Assembly: GCA_944472155.2 (NCBI GenBank)
Contig: OX235274.1
Coordinates: 32,920,052-32,984,051, forward strand
From: Trichobilharzia szidati
Lineage: Eukaryota > Platyhelminthes > Trematoda > Strigeidida > Schistosomatidae
DNA: 64,000 nucleotides
Direction: 5' to 3'
Each line of letters begins with the position of its first letter. Position 1 is the first letter of the stretch. The notes beneath the pieces were generated by a model, which was not told the DNA's origin, did not search any database, and saw only the letters and a list, made by a program, of their open reading frames with translations. The position numbers were made by a program, and so were the translations under genes. Shown piece by piece: positions 45,485 through 56,697 of the stretch.

Positions 45485-46430
45485 TTTTCAAAAGAATGGT
45501 TAGTGAACAAAGAATACTCTTTTTGATAACTTCATCATCAGGCTCTACAGTTACACATACATGATAGTAGTGGATGAATCGGTGTAATGAACAACAATAA
45601 TATTTACATAACCGCGAATCAATAATATCAATAGATTACAGTTCAGTAGCATCAAAATAAAATAAGCTGAGTGTCAGAAAAATTAGGTAAGATAATATTG
45701 CAAATTCATGAATTTATAGTCTCTACTGAAGGCGGGCCAGGGCAGTAGTAGTGGCTAGACCTTCTTCTTTTGCACACACAGCACTGGTTGTTTGAAGCAA
45801 ATTTCAATAGCGCCTGCTGTTTGGAGCATGCGGTGCTTCGATGTTTTTGGCAATTTATTTGGCACCCGGTAGATGATAGAGAAGGATTCTTCAATGCTGG
45901 CTGGCTTTGTGGCCGGTTTGGACCAGATGGTCTAATATCAAACTGTTGATGGTTTTCACTACACCTTTACTTAGCCATACTGGGAGATGTTCTCGAGCGC
46001 GGAAAATCAAGTTCCTAGAGCAACGGCCAATATAACTCGCTCCACCACAAGCGCAGTTGAATTGGTAGATACAATTTGAAGTGGCTAGTCTAGGTACTTC
46101 ATCTTTCAGTCAAGGAATCACCATCGGTCGTGTAGAGAATAAGACATGAAGTTCGCCAGCATTAAAAGTCCTTTGAACTGATTTTCTTAATTTCTTCGTA
46201 ATTATTTCACTTGGTATATCTCCCTTGAATTGCAGTCGTATATATGAAGGCTTCTTGTTTACGGACAGTAAGTAGTCCTTTTCCGCTTTCTTTGTCATGT
46301 GTTTCTTGATAAATTTGTCGGGATAGCTATTTTCAATCAAGGTAGCATACCCAATGCTTAATTCATCTTCAATTACTTCTTCTGAGCACATAGCTGCAAC
46401 TAACTCTGTGACTGAGGGTCTTTACTAAAT
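45485..46430 (-). pseudogene. PLE-3 family copy, 3' part
   Basis: Terminus with CATCATCAGGCTCTACAGTT at about 45530, non-coding part to about 46090, then a minus-strand coding fragment 46391-46110 (IENSYPDKFIKKHM, RLQFKGDIPSEI, LHVLFSTRPMV). The fragment corresponds to the linker between reverse transcriptase and GIY-YIG of the complete PLE at 55.6-55.85 kb (NGYPPRFIDKNM, LEFKGDVAADIL). Confidence 0.75.
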
Positions 46431-46506
46431 TTCTTTTGTGCTTGATAGGAACGAAGCTGTGAAAATGTGCATATTGTTCTGTCCATGTACTTTTTCTATG
46501 CACCAA

Positions 46507-46603
46507 CCAGGGTTCGAACCCAGGACCTTCTGGTTACAAAACGAGCTAGCTCGTAGACCATTAAACCGCTGGGACCCAATCCAACGGTCAGTTCTTGAAT
46601 TCT
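46507..46603 (-). repeat. Hammerhead-type SINE (tRNA-like part), interrupted
   Basis: Box B GGGTTCGAACCCTGG on the minus strand and the flanking tRNA-like sequence. It is cut at 46603 by another SINE and resumes at 46837 to about 46888. Confidence 0.7.
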
Positions 46604-46836
46604 TTGTTTATTCCTTCACGTTCCCCAGTGGAACATGGGGCTTCAAGGTACACGCTTGAAGTTTCTGTAGCAGTGTTTATTTTTACAGGATGGGGTTGCT
46701 AGCCTCATGCCCAACCTTCCCTCTTTACCAGTTCTGTTACTGGCTTAGCGAGGTAAAGGAGTGCGTCGGCCGGGGACCGAACCCCGGACCTTGTGCATGG
46801 TCGGCAAGCGTCCCAACCGCTGTGCCACTGACTCAC
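46604..46836 (-). repeat. tRNA-derived SINE nested in another SINE
   Basis: 233-bp minus-strand unit from GTGAGTCAGTGGCACAGCGG to an A-rich end, flanked by the 13-bp duplication GTTCTTGAATTCT (46591-46603, 46837-46849). Box B reads GGTTCGGTCCCC. The tail holds CCCATGTTCCACTGGGGAAC. Confidence 0.85.
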
Positions 46837-46888
46837 GTTCTTGAATTCTAACTTCTGCCAATTATGACATAGAGCGACCACTTCGCAA

Positions 46889-47125
46889 TGTCTTCTTCGG
46901 TGAATTGGCAGAAGTCGGAATTCATGCACTTACCACTAGATCGGGTCCCAGTGTCTTAATGGTCTACGAGCTAGCTCGCCTTGTAACCAGAGGGTCCTGG
47001 TTTCAAACCCTGGTGGGTGCTTGCTGCTGTAGAGTTCTAAATAGGGACGAAACAGCTGTCCAGTACTCCAAGCTGGTTTTCCGCTGATTCTCTAACCGAA
47101 GTCAGCTCATAATGAAATCCTCCAA
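46889..47125 (+). repeat. Hammerhead-type SINE
   Basis: Plus copy facing the interrupted minus copy: tRNA-like part with GGTCCTGGTTTCAAACCC, then GTAGAGTTCTAAATAGGGAC, GAAACAGCTGTCCAGTACTC and the 3' part. Confidence 0.7.
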
Positions 47126-47751
47126 CTAAATACTAATCAGCTTTAAAAAAAACAGAAGGCTTCACCCTACTACGAATGAACATTCAAAGTACACAGATTT
47201 TACTCAAACGCATAAGGATATTTACACTATGAGAGCGAGGTTTCTCATAGAAATTGAACAAATTTTCTGTTTGAATGGTAACAAATCAGTGATAATTGCG
47301 TAATTAGGGATAATAAAATATGGTGATTAGATCTCATAAGACTTAAAAATAAAAATCCAGGGTTTACGGATTGAAATGGAATGGTGATAACGTAATACTC
47401 TGAGTAGAATTCATAGGATCAAAAGTTAAGTCTAATATGAAAGTCAGGCGAAAAATGGCGAAGAGATAAACAAATTGATGAAATCAGAAGACAAGAAAGT
47501 TGCTATGGAGAGGGTTAGCAGAGTAAATGAAGTCTCGTGAAGGATTATTTTTGAACACATAGGTCAGGCCTTAGTTTTTTTTTAACGCGATAACCACAGC
47601 AAACCGAATAAGAGTTTAGTCGTTTTGTCTGTTAACTATTTTGAATGCACCCAATACATCCATTTGGTGTCCTATGTCTGTCAGGTATTCGATAATTGAC
47701 TAGTTTAAATTATTCGATCCCTTTAATCGAAGACAGTTGAGTACATGTTCA

Positions 47752-48112
47752 GCTATTGGTTTGTAGGGATTTGATTGATTGGTTACAGGATTTCATCATG
47801 AGATGACGTTGGTTAGAGAATCATTGGAAAACCAGCGGAGAGTACTGGATAGCTGTTCCGTCATAGTTTGAGACTTTTCATCACTGTGCACCCAGCGACA
47901 GGGTTCGAACCCGTGACCTTTTGGTTAAAAGGCTAGCGAGCTCGTAGACCGTTAAGCCACTGTGACCCGATCCAATGGCTCATGAATCCCAACTTCTGCC
48001 AGTCCACGATATGGTGCGATCACTAGCGAATGTCTTCGGCGAGTATTCGTCTTCACACCCGACCTGCTGCACCCTAGTGGTAGGGATTTGATTGATTGGT
48101 TACAGGATCTGA
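47752..48112 (-). repeat. Hammerhead-type SINE plus a 3' scrap of another
   Basis: Nearly full minus copy at 47752-48075 (box B CGGGTTCGAACCCTG by reverse reading), followed at 48079-48112 by the start of a second 3' end (GTAGGGATTTGATTGATTGG). Core and stem II carry several changes. Confidence 0.7.
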
Positions 48113-48835
48113 CAGAGACCTTCCTTCCTGTTCCCCATAATGTGGCTGCTGCAGCAGTTACGCGTCAATTGATATACCCAGGTAAACGCAACCTATGTGG
48201 TGCGCTTGTTGTTTTTTGGCTTCGCCAACATTCCGTGCGAGAAGGTTTGTGCAGTTCTTCCCATTTATAAACTTGAGCAAAGCCAGAACGATAAATGTGC
48301 TCGGATGATAAAAGAAGAGCTAACGTTATCCTAGTACATTTCATATGAAGCCTGAGCACCTAGAATAACATTTCATTAATTATATGTTCAACTAATGACA
48401 AAAATTTGTCAAGCGCATTCGCTTTCAGAAATGCTGATTGGTTAAGATATTTAATGCTGGAAAAAATGTTAGATGAAGGGAATTTATTAATTCGAGATCC
48501 ATCCGAAGAAAGTCCTACAATTTATCAAAATTAACAGATGCATTTTAGAATTTTAATGAGTGTCCACCAAGTAGACCGAAGAAGCGTCTTTTATGGTTAT
48601 CCAAAGCATTCCGTAGAACATTTCGAACAGAATTCGATAGGACAATCCTAGTCTTTGTATACAAAATGTATTTGTTCTACCTTGGCCTCTCCATCTTCCT
48701 ATGATGATCTAATTAAAAGTTCCCACATTTTCTTATTCTATATTCCTTTCGTATTTTTGTGATATTTATTTGAACTCTGATTTTCTATTCATTTCATCTT
48801 TAGTATTAGGAATCTTTTAGGATTTTGAACCATTT
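48113..48835. other. No gene recognised
   Basis: AT-rich sequence without a supported feature. Confidence 0.4.
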
Positions 48836-49225
48836 CTCAAGAGTTAGTTGGTAGGAGTTTGATTTGTTTCAAGTTCAACTGTGGATTGATATCAATTAGA
48901 GAACCATTGAAAACCAAGGAGTTCTGGACAACTGCTTCGTCCTAGTTTTGGACTTCTCACCGGTACACACCCGCCACCGGGGTTAGAACCCAGGGCATTC
49001 CAGTCACAAGAAAAGCCCGTTGACCATACGACCACTGTGTCCGGATACAGTAGCCCAAGAATTCTAAATTCTACCAATTCGTGATTTTAGCATGACTACC
49101 AACCAATGTCATCGACGAGTATTTGCCCTCACATCCTGCTGGGTGTACTGCAGAGGTCATCACTTCTAAAAAGAACTTCAGTCACCTCCGTCCAGTAGCC
49201 AGTGACTAGTGAGAATCAGATATGA
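48836..49225 (-). repeat. Diverged hammerhead-type SINE
   Basis: Minus copy with GTGTACCGGTGAGAAGTCC, CTAGGACGAAGCAGTTGTCC and a tRNA-like part with box B GGGTTCTAACCCCGG. More diverged than its relatives. Confidence 0.65.
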
Positions 49226-49227
49226 TA

Positions 49228-49360
49228 TGATATGATTATGAGCAATAGTTTGTGCTCGAAACGTCATCAGTTAATATAACTGTACTACACTGTGTGATTT
49301 ATCAAAATAAATTCTTATCCATTATGGAATTATACTCTACCACAGTGCCCAAGTTTTATA
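49228..49360 (+). repeat. PLE-1 terminus
   Basis: Sense terminus: GATTATGAGCAATAG, GTGCTCGAAACGTCATCAG, then ATTATACTCTACCACAGTGC. No coding part is attached. Confidence 0.65.
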
Positions 49361-49434
49361 CTTATATCAATAATTTTCAAGAGTTAGTCTGTAGTGATTT
49401 CATTCATTTCAAGTTTAACCATGGAGTAATGCTC

Positions 49435-49625
49435 AATGATCGCCCCACATCTCTAGCCTCCGCCTTTAAAGTCATCTACAAGGCAAAAGTAATTTACCGA
49501 AATCACTACGTACCCGACTCAGCTGTATTGCTGAAGCTTTGGCTATCGAAACAGAAAAGCCAGATCTCTGTGTACAGCAAAAGTTTGTTCAACCCTCCAA
49601 CTTTCATGGTCTTAATCCCTCTATG
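49435..49625 (+). pseudogene. PLE C-terminus fragment
   Basis: Plus strand in a shifted frame reads AEALAIETEKPDLCVQQKFV, matching AEALAIRDLKPDLCIQKRYI at the end of the complete PLE. About 60 codons remain. Confidence 0.65.
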
Positions 49626-50204
49626 CTAAAGTGTGGTAATCCCTAATCATATTTTGGCTCTACCAATTTTTTCGTTTTGTCTATTCAATTTGTATACTCT
49701 TCCTTTATTACAATGTCAATTGTTACTATTACTATTCTCACTTTGAACTGTCCCCGGTATTATTTCACTTGTTCCACTTGTCATTCTAAATCAGTTCTGT
49801 TTTGCAATGTTAAATTCTATGCTATCAAATTTCACACAATATTACGTAACGTTTTTATTTTATTCGATTTGCTTACTAATCCTATAATTGCACACTTTGC
49901 CCAAGTTCTATCCATCCTATGAATTATTCTATATATAACATTAATTGTTTTGTCCCTTGACATTTAACTGTGACTATAATCACAAACATTTTAATTGCAT
50001 TTCAGAATGCTCAATTATCCTGCATTATCATACCACCATTAGTCTTATCAGCACCTACGTCAACAGCTTGTACTTTTATTATCATAGACCTCATGATTTT
50101 CGTCATTACTGAAATCATCGTCATTTACTGACACTCAGGATATTTGACATATTATTTGACCCGCAAACTCACTCTCATTGGTTAAATTTCTATATTTTAA
50201 TAAA

Positions 50205-50405
50205 ACCCATCCAACGAAGAGACTGTTTTCCAAGAATTCATTATCAAGCTCTACAATCGTATATATATATATATTTATATGTATATTAACTAACCGGATA
50301 TAATTTCTTGAAAACCATATACATATATATATATATATTCGATAGCATAGCTTGATAATGAATGCATTGTTGAAAATAGTCTCTTCTCTGAATATTGTGT
50401 TCTTA
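50205..50405. repeat. PLE reduced to its two inverted termini
   Basis: The antisense terminus (GAAGAGACTGTTTTCC, CATTATCAAGCTCTACAATC) and the sense terminus (AGCTTGATAATGAATGCATT, AATAGTCTCTTCTCTGAAT) are separated by only about 60 bp, mostly TA repeats (50262-50340). Confidence 0.65.
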
Positions 50406-50454
50406 AATTTCTATGTTATCATCGGTATTAATGACGTTTAAAACATTTGCCATC

Positions 50455-50845
50455 ATGAGCTGAATTAGTTTACAGAACCATGAAATCCTGAAACCAATCA
50501 AATCCCTACAAACCAATACTTGAATATCAATGAGATGCTCACTAGCGACTTGCCCTTTTCAGGTAGCTAGTTACCTGGATTCTAGTGGGAAGTCGTGACC
50601 AGTAGGGTACAGCAGGTGGGGTGTGAGGATGAATACTCGCCAAAGACATTCGCTAGTGGTCGCACTATATCGTGGATTGGCAGAAGTTGGGATTCATGGG
50701 CCACTGAATTGAGGCCCTGTGTCTTAATAGTCTACGAGCTCGCCTTGTAACCAGAGGGTCCTGGGTTCGAACCCTGGTGGGTGCTTGCTGCTGTAGAGTG
50801 GTCCTCTAACTGATGTCAGCTAATGATGAAACCCTGAGACGAAGT
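50455..50845 (+). repeat. Hammerhead-type SINE
   Basis: Plus copy with full 5' part (GAGATGCTCACTAGCGACTT), tRNA-like part (GAGGGTCCTGGGTTCGAACC) and 3' part. The hammerhead segment is deleted between GTGCTTGCTGCTGTAGAG and TGGTCCTCTAAC. A 3' end of another copy (50455-50520) abuts its 5' end head to tail. Confidence 0.7.
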
Positions 50846-51079
50846 ATTAATCAGTTTCCGTAACACACACACATAGTCTAGACACATGGCCGTATTATTG
50901 CACCACTTACAATAAAAAGGGTGAACAGCTTTTCCGACTTTAGTTCAGATAAAAATTATTGTCTTCAGAAAAAGTCATTTCCTGAAACTTCATCTACCAT
51001 CTTAAATAACTATTTGTTTTGTTGTCTACAAAGTTTATATTTCATATTCTTAACAATTATATATTATATTACTTATGAT

Positions 51080-51312
51080 CAAAGGTTGGTTTGCAGGGAT
51101 TCGACCGGTTACAGTTTTCATCACGAGCTGACATCAGTTAGGAAAGCGGTGAAAAGCTAGGGACAGCTGTTTCATCCTAACTGGAGACCGTTCATAGTAT
51201 GCACCCACCCATGGGATTTGAACACAGGACCTTCTGGTTACAAGGCGAGCTCGTAAACCATCAAGCCAGTGTGACGTGATCCAGTGGCCAGCCCATTAAA
51301 TTCCTACGTCTA
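51080..51312 (-). repeat. Hammerhead-type SINE
   Basis: Minus copy: tRNA-like part with TGTGTTCAAATCCCATG, core region CTATGAACGGTCTCC, GGATGAAACAGCTGTCCC, and the 3' part. Core substitutions make activity unlikely. Confidence 0.65.
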
Positions 51313-53020
51313 CCAATATATATGTGCATACTGGATGCTGACAATAAATAAATTTCAAAATAATTAATGTCTACTCATTAATTAATAATAAATTAAGTGA
51401 CTGGTAATACCAATTTTGGTGGATATTGTCGCTGTGTTTCTGCTTCTCCTTCTTCTTTTTACTGATTTTTACATCTGACTAGCTGTCATAATGCTTGTGC
51501 TCTTAGAAAGCAAAATTCCTATAAAATAATTTTCTTTATCACAGAATTTTGAAATCGCCTTTCTGTTAAGTATAACAGTTTGACTGAGCCTCAGTGTTAG
51601 ACATTAAACTGACAGTCATTATAAATAATTCATAGTTTTGATTTATCGCAGAGAAAATACGATGGAGTATACGTCGTTAATCTGTGCAATTTCAGATCGT
51701 GTTATTAAGTGACTATTTAGATGTAACCTAACGTTAATGTTGCATAACTCATTACTATTCACCAGTAGTTAACAATATGGAAAGCAGGATAAAATGCCAC
51801 TGAAGGGACAGAATAACCTTGATATCACCAATCTTGCATATTGATAAAATTTACCCTAAAATATTATTTAACTGGCGTCAACAGTACTCACTGTCCACTT
51901 GATGTGAAGTAGATATTGAAGATCAAGTTGGTTAGTTAAATGCTGATAGTATCATTATTTTATTTTAAAAATTGTCTTTACTGGTAAGTCAATGAGTGCT
52001 AAATAAAATCTTCGTCTCCTGAATTAACGACAGTAGTCAGTGGTATCAGAATTAAACGACTTTATTTGATCACATAAATCCCATCAAAAGAATCAAATTG
52101 AACCAGGATTACCACTGGGTGTTGTTTTAGAACTCCTAGAAAAAACGTTGAGTCGAGTTAATCATTAGGCCATGATAAGGGTGATAAATATTTCAGGAAA
52201 AAAGATTTATAGAAATGATCTTATCATCATATTTGACAGGTTAATATAAACGAAACACTTACGATACAGAGAGTTATGATTCATAAGGCAGGAACTTCTC
52301 AACTCATGTTGTTTTTTTAAGTTAATATTCACCAGTAGTGAATGGTTTCAGTTTTGAAGAAAGTGATGTCACTGTAGGTTTTGAACTTAAGTCACTCAAT
52401 TCTTGGTTCATATGCTGCACATATGACCTAGTGAGGTGAAAGTTCTTTTCTGTATCATTAGATCTTATGAAAGAATGGGAACCTATATGTCTGTCTTGTC
52501 TTCAGGTATTATATTTATTTTCCTTATACAAACTTGTGCAGTCACTTAGTTTATCTGGATTTATTGTTAGAAAACCAACAGCAAGTAGGCATGAACAGCT
52601 GTGACGTAAGTAGCTTAATGACAGAATTCTTAACATCAGCAGTGGGCGTTATACATTTGAACCCCAGGGGCGATATTATTTTCTTTACGGTTAAAGACAT
52701 ACATTGGTGTCGCGGGGAAACAAATTCAGAAATTGTGTGTTCAGCACTTATATTTTACTAACTTTTAACACCTAATAACAAACAAACTGCACAAAATTTA
52801 CATGTCATACAGACTAGCAATCAAAAAATAGACTCAACAGATACACTTTGAATTAACAATTCAAACTATTATGCTATGTTGTATTATTATTAGTGGACTT
52901 TCCGGTTGAATTACTTATATCCTTCATCAACTGCTCGTTACTTACCTACTAGTCCACAGTGTCCTGTTTCCTCTTACAATTAATAAGAGTGCAGAAAACG
53001 TATATCCCACCAAACTAGGT
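51313..53020. other. No gene recognised
   Basis: AT-rich sequence without a supported feature; a 75-codon frame at 52534-52761 has no recognisable domain. Confidence 0.4.
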
Positions 53021-53135
53021 ACTTTACGCAAACCCATGCAGCCGTATAAGAATTTATGGAGACTTGTCATCTACAGCGATGATGATCAGCGGTGTCCATC
53101 AGAGATATTTTCCAGGATTGACTTTACTTTTATAT
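53021..53135 (+). pseudogene. SR2-like palm fragment, decayed
   Basis: Plus strand resembles 36230-36330: TTTATGGAGACTTGTCATCT and CAGCGGTGTCCATCAGAGAT correspond to the RAYGELSSEL...SGVRQGC region. Confidence 0.5.
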
Positions 53136-53454
53136 AAATATGACAAGTATGACAAGTGCGTGTGTGGTCTGGATGTCCAAAATGTGTTCAGCAAATAAAT
53201 TACACTTGCTGGACAAATTACCCTTTTGTGTTGTTTTACTGAAATTCATAAATTCACTTTAAAAAACCCTCATAATCGAAAAGCTAAATATAATTGAGGA
53301 CATTGCATTTATTCACTTTCTAAGCCTGTCACACAGTGCATCCGTTTTCAGGGTATGACTTTGAAAACTATAGATTTTGTCACTGTATATACTACTGACT
53401 GATTGATAAATGTAGTTGGATACTACTTACATCAATGCTTAATATTTGCTAGCC

Positions 53455-53535
53455 AGGTAGAAGTGATTTAAACACTGTACAGCTGTTTCACTCGTTTGTG
53501 ATTGAGCTCATCATCTGTGCACCCAGCTCAGAGAG
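53455..53535 (-). ncRNA. Candidate hammerhead-like motif
   Basis: Minus strand: GATGATGAGCTC, a ten-base loop, GAGTGAAACAGCTGTACAGT. Core AUGAUGA (one change from CUGAUGA), stem II GCUC/GAGU with one wobble pair, the GAAA strand, palindromic stem III CAGCUG and a GUA cleavage triplet. Stem I CACAG/CAGUG has one mismatch. Likely a remnant of the SINE family. Confidence 0.4.
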
Positions 53536-53689
53536 TCCAATCAGTTTACACTACCTGGAGGGACTCCTCATATCACAAATCAAATTCACAATTTGCAAAT
53601 AAGTTCGCGATTTTCACAGGTTGGTGTGAGTAGTATACAACTGTTCATATCAGTATTTATTTACATTGTGGATAACATCTATTTTGATA

Positions 53690-54404
53690 AAATCTAACAG
53701 TTTGTTATGCAGTAATATTTACTGATGACGCTTCGAGTACAATTTATTGCCACTCATAATCATACCAAGTTACTCACATGACTTTCCAACTTCGTTTATA
53801 TGGTTCCACTATTTCTCATCTCTTGATCTGATCGGTAGTACTGTTTTCCACATTTCTGGTATAAGTGGTGAGTCATTCCTATTGCATGTGTTGGGTGTAG
53901 ATTCTTTGAACAAGGATTCAGTAATCAACCTCTCTCTCCACCTGTCTATATTACTTTTTAGAATTTTGTCTAATTACAAAATACCTTATAATGACAGTTG
54001 GATCAACTACTTGGGTCAAACTAGTTGATCGGGAGTAGTCAGATTGTCAGAACATAAGTATTTATATAAGGTTAGAATGGTTGACCCCGAGAAGATAAGC
54101 AATTTAGAAAAAAGCTCAGCAATTGCACTGCATGCATTAATACACAAGCACACAATAGGGTGGGAGAAGGTAAAATTCTAAGAAGTAATATAGGTAGATG
54201 GAGAGAGACAGAGTTTGATTACTGTATCTTTGTTCAAAGAATCTACACCCAACACATGCAATAGGAATGACTGATCACTCATACCGGAAATATGTAAAAT
54301 ACTACTGCCAATCAAATCAAGCGACGGGAGAGAATAGAATTATATGAACGAAGTTAGAAAGCTGTGTGAGTACCTTGATATAATTATGAGTGACAATAAA
54401 TTGT
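53690..54404. mobile_element. PLE-1 copy folded as a palindrome, interrupted by PLE-2
   Basis: 53742-53972 (minus orientation) and 54165-54396 (plus) are inverted copies with arms of about 230 bp carrying the PLE-1 C-terminal region and terminus. Between them the plus strand has a degenerate GIY-YIG stretch (YKIPYNDSWINYLGQTS, 53975-54030). The right terminus is cut after ACAATAAATTGT by PLE-2 and resumes at 56698. Confidence 0.75.
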
Positions 54405-55087
54405 CACCTACCTCTGAAAAAGATCTGGATCAATTCAAAGCTTCAATTCTTGACAGCTGTTACAAGTACATTCATACGCGACCGAGCCACCGTTATCTAC
54501 TGACCAAGGAACACAGACGACAACTTAAACAGCTCCAAGAAAATAAAGATATAATCTTCGTCCGTCCTGATAAGGGCAATGGTATTGTAGTAATGAATAG
54601 ATCCGATTATAATGAGAAATTGACAGATATACTATCAGATAACACCAAATTCTTCGAATCACCCAACCAGAAAGACACAGCCGAAAGAACTGAAAACCTA
54701 CTTACAAAATCGCTGAAGAGAATGAAAGAAGATTCAGTCATAACACCGGAGGTTTATGAGCAAATAAAACCTTGTAGTTCAACTATTTTAAGACTATATG
54801 GACTGCCTAAAGTGCAGAAGGAGAATGTCCCACTTCGACCTGTCATAGACATGGTTAACTTACCATATCACCAAATCGCGAAGTGGCTAGCTAATATCCT
54901 CGAACCAGTTAAAAGACATATGACAAAATATAGCCTCAGAGATATATTTGACTTCATCGACTCAGTGAAGGATGTCAAAGTGTCTGAAAGACAAATGATC
55001 TCACTAGATGCCGCCTCTTTATTCACAAGTATCCCCCTAACTGAAACAATATGCTTCATTTTAATTACATCGAAACCAACAACCTAG
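54405..55087 (+). pseudogene. PLE-2 reverse transcriptase, N-terminal part
   Basis: Open frame with DIIFVRPDKGNGIVVMNRSD, RLYGLPKVQKENVPLRPVID, WLANILEPV and SLDAASLFTSIPLTETI (catalytic motif A). The frame itself starts at ATG 54344, but the first 20 codons (to 54404) come from the PLE-1 copy that hosts the insertion, so that ATG is not the native start. A one-base shift at about 55058-55066 (a T-rich stretch) moves the rest of the protein to another frame; otherwise there is no stop. Compared with other PLEs the N-terminal region upstream of the DKG block is shortened. Confidence 0.85.
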
Positions 55088-56235
55088 AAGTTCCTCTCCC
55101 AATAAACTACCTGAAGGAACTTCTCAGATGTACGTACAATATCCAGTTCAAATTCAATGAAAAGTTCTGTGTACAGAAAGATGGGGTAGCCATGGGGTCT
55201 CCTCTCGGTTCACTCCTAGCCGACTGCTTCATGGCGAGTTTTGAAAACAACATCCTCAATCCCTTGATAAGTCAACTGCACTTATACAAGAGATACGCAG
55301 ATGATATGTTTATAATCTGTGATGAAAATTGTGATTTAGATTCTCTCCTCAAAACCTTCAACGCAGCGCATCCATCAATAAGTTTCACCTTAGAAAGAGA
55401 ATCGAACAACGCATTTCCATTCCTTGATGTACTACTCGCCAGAATACACGACTGTACTATCCAAAGATCAATATACCGCAAGCCAACATGGACTGGACAT
55501 TTTATCAACTTCCAGAGCTTTGTCGCACTAATCCGAAAGAGAAACCTGGTACGCACATTGTGTTCAAGGATCAGAAAAATCTACTTGGAAGACATGGTAG
55601 AGAAAGAATTAAATTTATTACGTAAAACCCTACTAGAGAATGGGTATCCACCAAGATTTATTGACAAAAACATGAAGGAGAAGCCTCCGGTGTCAAACAT
55701 TGCAACTGTTCCTAAGAAGACTCTATTCATGAACCTAGAATTCAAAGGTGATGTCGCAGCGGATATTCTTAGAAATCACCTTTCTAAATGTCTGAAGAAG
55801 ACATTTCCAACAGCCACTCTATGTATGACATTTTCCTGCAGACAGTTAATCCAGTCTAACGCTAAAGACAAGATACCGCTTTTGGCCACCTCAATGTGTA
55901 TTTATCAATTTACTTGCTCGTGTGGAGCAAAGTATATTGGCCGTACGCAACGTCAAGTCCACAAACGTATTCTGGAACACTGCACAGCTTGGTTAGCCAG
56001 AGGAGAAAAGGAGAATAGCAACAGCTCGATCCTCGAACACCTTGTCATCTCTGGACATCGAGCACCCCCACCTGAATGTTTCACAGTGTTACACAGAGTC
56101 CCTCAATATCGTACAAAGGGACTTCGGATACGCCATCTGTACATAGCTGAAGCATTAGCTATTAGGGATCTGAAACCGGACCTCTGCATCCAAAAGCGAT
56201 ACATACATTCTCTCGCTTTACCATGGCCAGAGTAA
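55063..56235 (+). pseudogene. PLE-2 reverse transcriptase palm and GIY-YIG endonuclease
   Basis: Continues after the shift with NYIETNNLEVPLPINYLKEL, DGVAMGSPLGSLLADCFMAS (motif B), LYKRYADDMFIICDEN (YADD catalytic box), FPFLDVLLAR and SIYRKPTWTGHF. It then runs through the linker (RFIDKNMKE, LEFKGDVAADILRNHLSKC) to CIYQFTCSCGAKYIGRTQRQ, the CxC plus GIY-YIG endonuclease, and the C-terminal AEALAIRDLKPDLCIQKRYI. About 390 codons without a stop. All catalytic motifs expected for the family are visible, so only the upstream shift and the truncated start mark it as dead. It is the best PLE reference in the window. Confidence 0.9.
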
Positions 56236-56697
56236 AGTTCTCATCACAATTTTGCTTCTTTCCTTATTATTTAAGTTCACTATTATTACTATCATTATTT
56301 TATTTTATTAATGCTTTTGTTATCATTATTGTTCCCATCATCCACATTTTATTACCACTCTATTACTGTTTATTAATAACATTGCTTTTCATACATATTT
56401 TATACAAAAACACTTCATAGCCTTTCCATTAGTTCCTGTCCATTTTACACGAGCTTATTGACTAGTCATTATCTCACACTTATTACGTCACGCCAACTTC
56501 TGTCTCCTTTCTAGCTTGCGATTAGTCATCCCTTCTTACACCTTACATCATGTAATACAATTTTCCAAGGACAAAGTTCACCAGTATCTGATTGGTCTAA
56601 AGACTTCTTTGTTAATTATAATTACGATTGTACAGCTCATGAAAATGAATCGTCGAAAAGAAAATTTTCTTCACTGTTTGTGCCTTTTCCTTATGAC

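Larger units (their letters stand above)
54405..56697 (+). mobile_element. Penelope-like element PLE-2, nearly intact, nested in PLE-1
   Basis: A 2,293-bp insertion flanked by ACAATAAATTGT (54393-54404 and 56698-56709). It carries the reverse transcriptase and endonuclease frames and a 460-bp 3' region ending with a terminus related to those at 5890-6020 and 61120. The 5' end is truncated inside the coding region. Confidence 0.85.
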
